Positions 1 to 4,909 of a stretch of DNA of 5,452 bases are shown here, piece by piece; the first letter of the stretch is position 1; each line of letters opens with the position of its first letter. Made by a program: the position numbers and the translations under genes. This stretch comes from Helicobacteraceae bacterium. Lineage in GTDB: Bacteria > Campylobacterota > Campylobacteria > Campylobacterales > SZUA-545. Location: positions 1 to 5,452 of the forward strand of contig JAABTA010000076.1 of the NCBI GenBank assembly GCA_011390075.1, written 5' to 3'. Under the pieces are notes generated by a model that ran no database searches, was not told the origin of the DNA, and saw nothing but the letters and a program-made list of their open reading frames with translations.

Positions 1-879
1 AATCTTTTTCCAGCTAGGAACGGTTGGTATTTTTGTAAACTCTTTGGTTGAATCATCAAAGTGATTGATACTCTCTAAAGATTTAAGACTAATTCGCTCA
101 ACACTAGAGGGATAGATCTTAAGAATAAAAAAGCGTAGAACTATAATAACAAAAAGAGCTGGAGGCACAGCGTAGAGCATCCACCCCAAAAAACTTGGAG
201 CACTAGCGCCTAAAAGCCCAACAGCAATAGCATTAGGTGGGGTGCCTATAATAGTCCCCATACCTCCAATATTAGCAGAGACGGTAATGGATAACAGCAA
301 AGCTTTGGCAAAATTGTCTTGAAGACTAAAGGTGGCCAAAATAGGAGTGACAACTGCTAGCATCATTGCTGTTGTGGCAGTGTTTGAGATAAACATAGAG
401 AGAGTAAAAGTAATGGCCATGAGCCCTGTTAAAACATTTTCTGGCTTCTCCCCTACAAAAAAGAGCACCTTTTTAGCTAGCCAAAGATCTAGCTTTGTTT
501 TAGAAGCGGCAGCTGCCATAATAAACCCAGCAAAAAAGAGAAACACAAGAGGAGAAGACCATGGGTCTAAATAGGCTTTCCAGTTGGCGTCTGGGTCTTG
601 AAAATTAAAGTCATCAAATCCAAGTAATAAAATATTTAAAGCAATAATCAGCAAAGAGACAGCAAAAGCAGGAATGGCTTCGCTCACCCAAAGCCCTCCT
701 GCAAAAATGAGAATAAAGAGTGTAAGCACACCACTCTCACTGAGTCCGCTGTAGCTTGGAAGAAACGCAACTAAGCAAGCAAAAAGCAGTGAGAGAGAGA
801 AATTAATAACATTTTTATTAACAGGTTCTTTAAAAGTTTTGTTAATAAATCTCTCTAGATGCTTTCTAGAATCTAACAT
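1..879 (-). CDS. DASS/SLC13-family anion transporter, C-terminal part beyond the left edge
   Basis: This inner-membrane secondary transporter belongs to the divalent anion:Na+ symporter family, which moves dicarboxylates, citrate, sulfate or similar anions. The 293 visible codons give a short polar N-terminus (residues 1-25) and several hydrophobic segments (about 26-40, 50-62, 70-88, 108-125, 150-183, 192-225, 230-255). Family signatures are WVSEAIP near 64-70, the SNT motif of the first re-entrant hairpin at 165-167 (SNTATTAMM), and the substrate/Na+ site region SANIGGMGT followed by IGTPPNAI at 201-218. Family members are usually 450-550 residues, so the second inverted repeat with its own SNT motif should lie to the left. 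The ATG at 879-877 directly follows the TAG stop of the cyclophilin gene, and the nearest GA-rich stretch (GAGGGA) is about 15 nt upstream, so translation is probably coupled. The family call is firm; the substrate cannot be read from this part. Confidence 0.9.
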   Translation of the reverse strand, partial: MLDSRKHLERFINKTFKEPVNKNVINFSLSLLFACLVAFLPSYSGLSESGVLTLFILIFAGGLWVSEAIPAFAVSLLIIALNILLLGFDDFNFQDPDANWKAYLDPWSSPLVFLFFAGFIMAAAASKTKLDLWLAKKVLFFVGEKPENVLTGLMAITFTLSMFISNTATTAMMLAVVTPILATFSLQDNFAKALLLSITVSANIGGMGTIIGTPPNAIAVGLLGASAPSFLGWMLYAVPPALFVIIVLRFFILKIYPSSVERISLKSLESINHFDDSTKEFTKIPTVPSWKKI

Positions 880-1377
880 CTACTGCTCATTAAATCCCTC
901 AACCTTAGCAGAGATAATTTTTTGCTCCTCTACGGGTCTGTCTTGCATGCCAGTTTGGCAGTTTTCTATTTTTTCTACCACATCATAGCCATCAATCACC
1001 TCACCAAAAATTGTGTGATTTCCATTGAGCCACGGAGTTGGAGCGCAAGTGATAAAAAATTGGCTTCCATTGGTTCCAGGACCTGCATTTGCCATTGCTA
1101 AAAGACCTTTTCTATTAAAAGTTACTTCTGGTTTGCACTCATCCTCAAAAGGTTTGCCCCAGATAGACTCACCACCCATACCACTTCCAGTAGGATCACC
1201 TCCTTGGACCATAAAATCTTTAATCACTCTATGAAAAATAATTCCATTGTAATATCCATCTTTTGCGTGTCTTGCAAAATTCTGACACGCTTTGGGAGCC
1301 ACTTCTGGAAAGAGTTTAAGCTTAATCGTTCCTTGGTTTGTTTCTAGATCTATTATTAAATCTAAATTTTCTGACAT
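880..1377 (-). CDS. ppiB: Cyclophilin-type peptidyl-prolyl cis-trans isomerase (PpiB-like)
   Basis: This 165-residue single-domain cyclophilin catalyses cis-trans isomerisation of Xaa-Pro bonds and assists protein folding. There is no signal peptide, so it should act in the cytoplasm. The active-site set is complete by comparison with human cyclophilin A: Arg50, Phe55, Met56 and Gln58 in the FHRVIKDFMVQGGDP stretch, Ala96 in AMANAGPGTNGSQFF, Gln106 and Phe108, and Trp116, Leu117 and His121 in the PWLNGNH segment. The Trp at the cyclosporin-contact position is retained, whereas many bacterial PpiB proteins have Phe there. The length is normal for the family. The start at 1377 is supported by AAAGG seven bases upstream and by a promoter in the 37-bp divergent spacer. 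The stop codon abuts the start of the downstream transporter. Function is confident; the symbol follows general bacterial usage. Confidence 0.95.
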   Translation of the reverse strand: MSENLDLIIDLETNQGTIKLKLFPEVAPKACQNFARHAKDGYYNGIIFHRVIKDFMVQGGDPTGSGMGGESIWGKPFEDECKPEVTFNRKGLLAMANAGPGTNGSQFFITCAPTPWLNGNHTIFGEVIDGYDVVEKIENCQTGMQDRPVEEQKIISAKVEGFNEQ

Positions 1378-1384
1378 CTGTGTA

Positions 1385-1389
1385 CCTTT
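1385..1389 (-). promoter_or_regulatory. Ribosome binding site of the cyclophilin gene
   Basis: On the minus strand AAAGG lies seven bases before the ATG at 1377. This is the only Shine-Dalgarno-like element in the divergent spacer. The forward gene on the other side has none. Confidence 0.7.
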
Positions 1390-1398
1390 AATTTTTAA

Positions 1399-1407
1399 TG
1401 GTATTAT
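1399..1407 (+). promoter_or_regulatory. Extended -10 promoter for the oxidoreductase-yaaA cluster
   Basis: The plus strand reads TGGTATTAT, an extended -10 with five of six hexamer matches. The expected initiation point seven bases downstream is A1414/A1415, at or one base before the ATG of the oxidoreductase, which would give a leaderless mRNA. No Shine-Dalgarno sequence precedes that ATG, which agrees with this reading. Another promoter inside the cyclophilin gene is possible, so confidence is moderate. Confidence 0.45.
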
Positions 1408-1411
1408 ATCA
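1403..1411 (-). promoter_or_regulatory. Extended -10 promoter for the cyclophilin-transporter pair
   Basis: On the minus strand the spacer reads TGATATAAT, a perfect extended -10 (TG, one base, TATAAT). The predicted start is near 1396, giving a leader of about 19 nt that contains the AAAGG ribosome site. At a 17-bp spacing the -35 position reads TTAAAT, only three of six consensus bases. This is the usual picture for housekeeping promoters in Campylobacterota. The element overlaps the opposing -10 at 1402-1407. Confidence 0.65.
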
Positions 1412-1414
1412 GTA

Positions 1415-2560
1415 ATGGATAAAGAATTTAATACAATTATTTTAGGTGCTGGTGCTTCTGGGCTCTTTTTGGGAGCAAATTTGTCTCAAAGTGTAGCCAT
1501 TATTGATGGCAATTTAGTAACAGGAAAAAAGATCTTAGTTAGCGGTGGTGGTAAATGCAACCTCACAAACAGATATGTCTCAGCTCAAAACTATCTAGGA
1601 GACAAAAACTTTATAGAGCCTCTATTAGAGCGCTTTAGCAATCAAGATCTCTTAGACTATTTCAGATCGCAAAAGATTGAGTTTGAACTCAGAGAAAACA
1701 CCCAATACTTTTGCAAAACAAGTGCTAGAGACATTGTAGAGGTGCTAGAAAAAAACACAAAGCACTGCCACTTTTTTTTGGGGCAAAAGATTATCAAGGT
1801 AGAAAAACACAAAGATCTTTTTGTTGTGACTACAGACAAAGCAATCTTTAAAGCCCAAAGGGTGGTTGTTGCTTCTGGCTTAGAGAGCTATAAACAAATT
1901 GGAGCCTCCTCTATTGGATTAGATATTGCCAGATCTTTTGGAATGGGTGTTATTAAAACAGCTCCTGCCTTAGTGGGCTTCACGGTTCAACCTGAGGAGT
2001 TTTGGTTTAAAAAACTCAGTGGAATCTCATGCAAAGCAAAAGCATATATTGGCAACAAGAGCTTTGTAGGGGATATTCTTTTTACCCACAAAGGAGTGAG
2101 CGGGCCACTCATATTAAACGCCTCTGTCTATAGAAGCAAAGGCAGTATAGAACTGGACTTTTTGCCAGATTTTGACTTTAAAAAGATAGTAGCGAGTAAT
2201 AAGTTTATTTCCACTACCATGCCTCTAGCAAAAAGGTTTCTCAAAGAGTTTTTAGAGGCAAAAAAGATTAAAGATGCCCCTTTTAAAGATCTCAAAAAAG
2301 AGGACAAAGAGATTATAAAAACTCTCAAAGCCTACACATTTGCTCCAGCTGGAGATTTTGGCTATGCAAAAGCAGAGGTAAGCAAAGGTGGGGTTGATAC
2401 ACAAGAGCTCAACCCTCAAAATCTAGAGAGCAAAACTGTTAAAGATCTCTTCTTTATTGGAGAGGTTGTAGATGTAACAGGAGAGCTAGGAGGCTACAAC
2501 TTCCAGTGGGCCTTTAGCTCGGCTTTTTGTTGTGCAGAATATTTAAAGGGTAATGAATGA
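1415..2560 (+). CDS. BaiN/HI0933-like NAD(P)/FAD-dependent oxidoreductase
   Basis: This 381-residue flavoprotein belongs to the HI0933/YhiN/BaiN family (TIGR00275-type, 'aminoacetone oxidase family' in older records). The N-terminus has the FAD-binding Rossmann motif GAGASG at 11-16, then the family-specific GGGKCNLTN at 44-52. The middle has FTHKGVSGP at 223-231, and the C-terminal FAD contact region runs from GEVVDVTGELGGYN through QWAFSS (349-369). The length is close to the usual 390-410. The protein should be cytoplasmic, and its physiological substrate is generally unknown. The reading frame stays open upstream to 1292, but the ATG at 1415 is the true start: the Rossmann strand begins five residues after it, and the upstream extension overlaps the cyclophilin coding sequence and the promoters. 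There is no ribosome site before this ATG, so leaderless initiation is likely. The stop overlaps the next start by four bases (ATGA). Confidence 0.93.
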   Translation: MDKEFNTIILGAGASGLFLGANLSQSVAIIDGNLVTGKKILVSGGGKCNLTNRYVSAQNYLGDKNFIEPLLERFSNQDLLDYFRSQKIEFELRENTQYFCKTSARDIVEVLEKNTKHCHFFLGQKIIKVEKHKDLFVVTTDKAIFKAQRVVVASGLESYKQIGASSIGLDIARSFGMGVIKTAPALVGFTVQPEEFWFKKLSGISCKAKAYIGNKSFVGDILFTHKGVSGPLILNASVYRSKGSIELDFLPDFDFKKIVASNKFISTTMPLAKRFLKEFLEAKKIKDAPFKDLKKEDKEIIKTLKAYTFAPAGDFGYAKAEVSKGGVDTQELNPQNLESKTVKDLFFIGEVVDVTGELGGYNFQWAFSSAFCCAEYLKGNE

Positions 2561-2994
2561 ATGAATTTTCACAGATGGTCTTTGCAAAAGTTGGCTTTAA
2601 CAGCGCCGTTCAAGGAAAAGTTGATATTCCAGAGGGTGCATCAAAGCTAGCCCTTGTGTTGCCAAAAGCACAAGACAATAGAAACGACAAAGCATTAGAG
2701 AGAAAAATCCTCTCCCTCAGTGATGCGGGCATTGGTGTGGCACTGATGGATCTTTGGGACGAAGATGAGTGTTGCGATATAAACATTGTGAATAATCAAG
2801 AGTTTTTAGAGACGAGAGTTGCTGAGATCTTAGAGTGGGCAAAAACCTACAAAGCTTTTCTTGGTGCAGAGATTATCATAGTGGGTGTAGAAACAACAGG
2901 AGAGCTTCTTCAAAAAAAATATCTTGGCAAAAGCATCACAATAGATGCAAACACCACCACCAAAGATCTCCAAAAGCTTTTAGAGCTTGCATAA
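2557..2994 (+). CDS. Short degenerate alpha/beta-hydrolase-like protein (dienelactone hydrolase-like fold)
   Basis: This is a 145-residue cytoplasmic protein that I cannot name firmly. Its order of elements resembles the first two thirds of dienelactone-hydrolase-like alpha/beta hydrolases: a GKVDIPEGASKLALVLP strand pair (20-36), then an AGIGVALMDLWDEDE strand and loop (57-71, compare 'aGi.tLL.DLL..eE'), then a helix (82-100), then the EIIIVGVETTGELL elbow (105-118). The usual oxyanion-hole segment after the second strand is replaced by KAQDNRND. The nucleophile elbow GxSxG reads GVETTG with no Ser or Cys. The protein ends before the usual Asp and His of the triad, so it is unlikely to be catalytic. 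The start overlaps the previous stop by 4 nt and is preceded by AAAGGG at a spacing of six. Both flanking genes are intact, and no continuation of the fold appears in other frames after the stop. The family link is an inference from pattern only. Confidence 0.6.
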   Translation: MNEFSQMVFAKVGFNSAVQGKVDIPEGASKLALVLPKAQDNRNDKALERKILSLSDAGIGVALMDLWDEDECCDINIVNNQEFLETRVAEILEWAKTYKAFLGAEIIIVGVETTGELLQKKYLGKSITIDANTTTKDLQKLLELA

Positions 2995-2998
2995 GGAG
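2993..2998 (+). promoter_or_regulatory. Strong ribosome binding site for the 33-residue peptide
   Basis: AAGGAG overlaps the stop codon of the preceding gene (TAA at 2992-2994) and lies eight bases before a GTG at 3007. It is the best Shine-Dalgarno sequence in the window. It selects GTG 3007 rather than the nearby ATG at 3011, whose frame stops after five codons. Confidence 0.75.
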
Positions 2999-3006
2999 AT
3001 ACTTAG

Positions 3007-3108
3007 GTGAATGGCTTTACAGTTATAAAAGTTGTTATCACTGTTGCTCTTATTGCCTTTGCCCTTTCTAACGAAGGTTTTAGAGAGCTTCTGAGTTTAG
3101 TTTTTTAA
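3007..3108 (+). CDS. Small single-span membrane peptide, 33 residues, GTG start
   Basis: The frame from GTG 3007 to TAA 3106-3108 encodes a peptide with a short polar start (MNGF), one hydrophobic helix of about 17 residues (TVIKVVITVALIAFALS, about 5-21), a charged stretch NEGFREL, and a hydrophobic tail LLSLVF. One Lys sits early in the helix. It would be an inner-membrane micro-protein. Support comes from the strong AAGGAG at ideal distance, a position exactly filling the gap between two co-directional genes (12 nt after one stop, 11 nt before the next start), and a stop followed at once by the ribosome site of tatD. I do not recognise a family. It could instead be a leader whose translation feeds ribosomes to tatD. 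Conservation in related genomes was not testable here. Confidence 0.6.
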   Translation: MNGFTVIKVVITVALIAFALSNEGFRELLSLVF

Positions 3109-3114
3109 AGGAAG
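3107..3114 (+). promoter_or_regulatory. Ribosome binding site for tatD
   Basis: AAAGGAAG begins inside the stop codon of the small peptide and ends five bases before the TTG at 3120. It supports the TTG start, because no ATG or GTG lies between the site and the conserved DTHIH motif. Confidence 0.7.
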
Positions 3115-3119
3115 TAGTT

Positions 3120-3905
3120 TTGATTATAGATACCCACATTCATTTAGACAGCACACGGTACGATGAGGATTTAGAAGAGGTGCTTAAAAGAGCCAAGAGT
3201 GAGGATATACGAGGATTTATTATCCCAGGAGCTGATCCTAAAGATTTTAAAAGAGCCAAAATTATTAGTGAAAGCTACTATAATATTTTTCTCTCAAGTG
3301 GCGTACACCCATACCACGCAAGGGAGTTTATTTTAGAAGAGGTTGAGGAATTTGCCCTTGATAAAAATTGCGTAGCTATTGGTGAGTGTGGCCTAGACTA
3401 CTACAGACTCCCCGAAACACAAGAGGAGATCGACGAAGAAAAAAGAGTGCAAAAAGAGGTGTTTATTGCCCAGATAGAACTGGCAAAAAAGCTCTCTTTG
3501 CCTCTTATTGTTCATGTAAGAGAGGCCAACCAAGATAGCTACGATATTTTGAAACAGACAGAAGCCAAAGAGGTCGGCGGTGTGCTTCACTGCTATAACG
3601 CCAGCGAACTTTTATTAGATCTCGCAGATGACAACTTCTATTTTGGTATTGGAGGGGTACTCACCTTTAAAAACGCCAAGGCACTCCCAAAGATCTTAGA
3701 AAAAATCCCTCTTGAAAAAATCCTTATAGAGACAGATGGCCCCTATCTCACCCCCCACCCTTACCGTGGCAAAAGAAACGAACCTAGCTACACAACATTT
3801 ATTGCCGAAAAAATAGCTGAGATCTTACAAGTAGATCGCACAGAGGTGGAGAGAGTCACCTCAGAAAATGCCCTTACTCTGTTTAAAAGATTAGAGATTG
3901 CTTAA
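3120..3905 (+). CDS. tatD: TatD-family metal-dependent hydrolase (DNase)
   Basis: This 261-residue cytoplasmic TIM-barrel metallohydrolase belongs to the amidohydrolase superfamily. TatD proteins are two-metal 3'-5' exonucleases implicated in DNA repair, and related proteins act as D-aminoacyl-tRNA deacylases, so the exact substrate is open. All metal ligands are visible: His6 and His8 in DTHIHLD, Glu89 in GECGLDYY, His132 in LIVHVRE, His157 in GVLHCYNAS and Asp206 in ETDGPYLTP. His63 in GVHPYHA is also conserved. A charged insertion after GLDYYRLPE (about 98-113) matches the form I associate with Campylobacterota. The start is TTG at 3120, chosen because AAAGGAAG precedes it and the first conserved residues follow at once. 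It lies 11 nt after the small peptide and overlaps yaaA by 8 nt, which indicates co-translation. Confidence 0.93.
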   Translation: MIIDTHIHLDSTRYDEDLEEVLKRAKSEDIRGFIIPGADPKDFKRAKIISESYYNIFLSSGVHPYHAREFILEEVEEFALDKNCVAIGECGLDYYRLPETQEEIDEEKRVQKEVFIAQIELAKKLSLPLIVHVREANQDSYDILKQTEAKEVGGVLHCYNASELLLDLADDNFYFGIGGVLTFKNAKALPKILEKIPLEKILIETDGPYLTPHPYRGKRNEPSYTTFIAEKIAEILQVDRTEVERVTSENALTLFKRLEIA

Positions 3906-4635
3906 AATCCTCTTCTCCCCTAGTGAGACAAAACAAGAGGGAGGAGACTTTCCACCCATCAACAAAGCCTCCTTTATCTTTCCTGAACTTTTCCCCAAAA
4001 GAGAAGCGATCTTTTTAAACTATCAAGAACAAATCGATACATTAGATGAAGAGGGGTTAGAAAAACTCTTTGGTGTAAAAAAGAATAAAATAGCCCCTTT
4101 TAAGAAAAATATTTTAAAAGAGCCAACCCAAAAAGCAATCCTTAGATACACAGGAGTAGCCTACGACTATCTTGATTTTCCCTCCCTAGATACAAAAGCA
4201 CAAGAGTTTATTGAAAAAAATGTAGTTATATTCTCAAATATTTTTGGTCCTATCCTAAGTGGGGATAAAGTTCCAAATTACAAATTTAAACAAGGTAACA
4301 AACTCCCTGACATCAACATCGAAAAGTTCTACAAAGAGCACTTCTCACATAAACTGGATGCATTTTTAGCAGGTGATATCCTCGATTTGCGAGCTGGATT
4401 TTACGAAAAATTCTACCTTCCAAACAAGCCCTACTACACCCTAAAATTTATCAAAAATGGCAAAGTCGTAAGCCACTGGGCAAAAGCCTACCGAGGCATA
4501 GTGCTCAAAGCACTGGCAAAAAACAACATCACCACCATAGATGCGTTTTTTCATCTTAACATTCCAGATCTCTCTTTGCTGGAGATACGAGAGAGCAAAA
4601 ACAAAAAAGAGATTATCTTTTCAATAGAGGCATAG
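3898..4635 (+). CDS. yaaA: YaaA family (DUF328/UPF0246) peroxide-stress protein
   Basis: This 245-residue cytoplasmic protein is close to the usual 250-260 for the family. In Escherichia coli YaaA lowers free intracellular iron under hydrogen peroxide stress and so limits Fenton damage to DNA; the biochemical mechanism is not settled. Conserved stretches are visible in order: LFSPSETK (5-12), YTGVAYDYLDF (84-94), the FSNIFGPILSGDKVPNY region (112-128), DLRAGFYEKFY (163-173) and SHWAKAYRGI (192-201). The start is TTG at 3898, eight bases inside the tatD end; it gives the family-typical MLKILFSPSE N-terminus. Only a weak AGAG lies close upstream, so translation is probably coupled to tatD. The frame ends with TAG at 4633-4635 and is followed directly by a nuclease-gene remnant in the same frame. 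The orthology is firm by pattern; regulation by peroxide was not visible. Confidence 0.9.
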   Translation: MLKILFSPSETKQEGGDFPPINKASFIFPELFPKREAIFLNYQEQIDTLDEEGLEKLFGVKKNKIAPFKKNILKEPTQKAILRYTGVAYDYLDFPSLDTKAQEFIEKNVVIFSNIFGPILSGDKVPNYKFKQGNKLPDINIEKFYKEHFSHKLDAFLAGDILDLRAGFYEKFYLPNKPYYTLKFIKNGKVVSHWAKAYRGIVLKALAKNNITTIDAFFHLNIPDLSLLEIRESKNKKEIIFSIEA

Positions 4636-4776
4636 GTAACTTTAAAATATGGTAGAGGGTTTTCGGCATCTACTTTGAAAGATTGTAGATTGTTTTTTCA
4701 AAAAAGCCAATCGCTGACTGGCAAATTGAAATTTCAACTCTCTTTTACTCACTATACCTATCTTATCAGCCTATAG
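4636..4776 (+). pseudogene. Remnant of a DUF1016/YhcG-type PDDEXK nuclease gene (N-terminal domain piece)
   Basis: The frame directly after the yaaA stop encodes about 46 residues before a TAG at 4774. It contains KYGRGFSASTL (4645-4677), then CRLFF, QSLTGKL, and QLSFTHYTYLISL (4735-4773). In order and spacing this matches the conserved part of the DUF1016 N-terminal domain, which typically reads 'yGkGFS..nL..mR.Fy....QtLs.qLsWsHY..Ll.i'. The beginning of the domain, the rest of it and the whole C-terminal nuclease domain are absent, and no start codon or ribosome site belongs to the piece. DUF1016 proteins (E. coli YhcG and relatives) are often found in restriction and mobile gene neighbourhoods. 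I read this as a fragment left after insertion and deletion. Recognition is by memory of the family pattern, so a profile search is the decisive check. Confidence 0.7.
4700..4722 (-). terminator. Possible leftward intrinsic terminator inside the nuclease remnant
   Basis: On the minus strand a hairpin of GCCAGT and ATTGGC (six pairs, one of them G-T) with a five-base loop is followed immediately by six T. In the plus direction the wobble becomes an A-C mismatch and no T tract follows, so any activity would be leftward. No leftward gene lies within the window to its right, so it could be chance sequence in a decaying gene. Confidence 0.3.
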
Positions 4777-4834
4777 AAATTGAAGATGATGTACATATCC
4801 ACAAGTAACAGTAAAGTTAAGAGTCCAGTCCCAT

Positions 4835-4865
4835 ACCCTACTCTTTTTGAGGGTTTGTTTTTTTT
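4835..4865 (+). terminator. Weak rho-independent terminator after the yaaA cluster
   Basis: ACCCT (4835-4839) pairs perfectly with AGGGT (4850-4854) around a ten-base loop, followed by TTG and an eight-T run (4858-4865). The stem is short, but the T tract and the position, after the last gene of the cluster and before the next promoter region, fit a terminator. The remaining sequence between the nuclease remnant and this hairpin (4777-4834) shows no gene or recognisable element. Confidence 0.45.
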
Positions 4866-4877
4866 ATTATTTTTGAC

Positions 4878-4883
4878 TAAAAT
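4878..4883 (+). promoter_or_regulatory. Candidate -10 element for the downstream sensor gene
   Basis: TAAAAT follows a long T-rich stretch (4855-4874), with TG three bases ahead of it, close to but not at the extended -10 spacing. It would start transcription near 4890 and leave a leader of about 20 nt. TATTAT at 4865-4870 is an alternative. Neither has a correctly spaced -35, so this is a weak call. Confidence 0.3.
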
Positions 4884-4909
4884 TACGCAAATTTAAACAA
4901 AGAGAGTAG

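Noticed and set aside
332..574. Forward open frame of 80 codons
   Set aside because: It is the complement of the transporter gene, whose reverse frame contains the SNT motif in this stretch.
1025..1234. Forward open frame of 69 codons
   Set aside because: It lies opposite the catalytic core of the cyclophilin and has no recognisable protein pattern.
1292..1414. Upstream extension of the oxidoreductase frame by 41 codons
   Set aside because: It overlaps the cyclophilin start and both promoters, has no ribosome site, and the family's Rossmann strand begins just after the ATG at 1415.
2835..3071. Forward open frame of 78 codons rich in Cys, His and Ser
   Set aside because: It is a frame shadow of the hydrolase-like gene and the small peptide; the odd composition comes from reading those codons out of frame.
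4726..4737. Perfect 12-base palindrome TTGAAATTTCAA as an operator
   Set aside because: It falls within codons of the nuclease remnant, far from any promoter, and A/T-rich palindromes of this size are common at this composition.
4689..4808. Forward 39-codon stretch in a second frame with protein-like composition (ends EDDVHIHK)
   Set aside because: It has no start codon and no ribosome site, and it overlaps the nuclease remnant, which has the recognisable pattern in the other frame. Whether it holds part of the nuclease C-terminus could not be decided.
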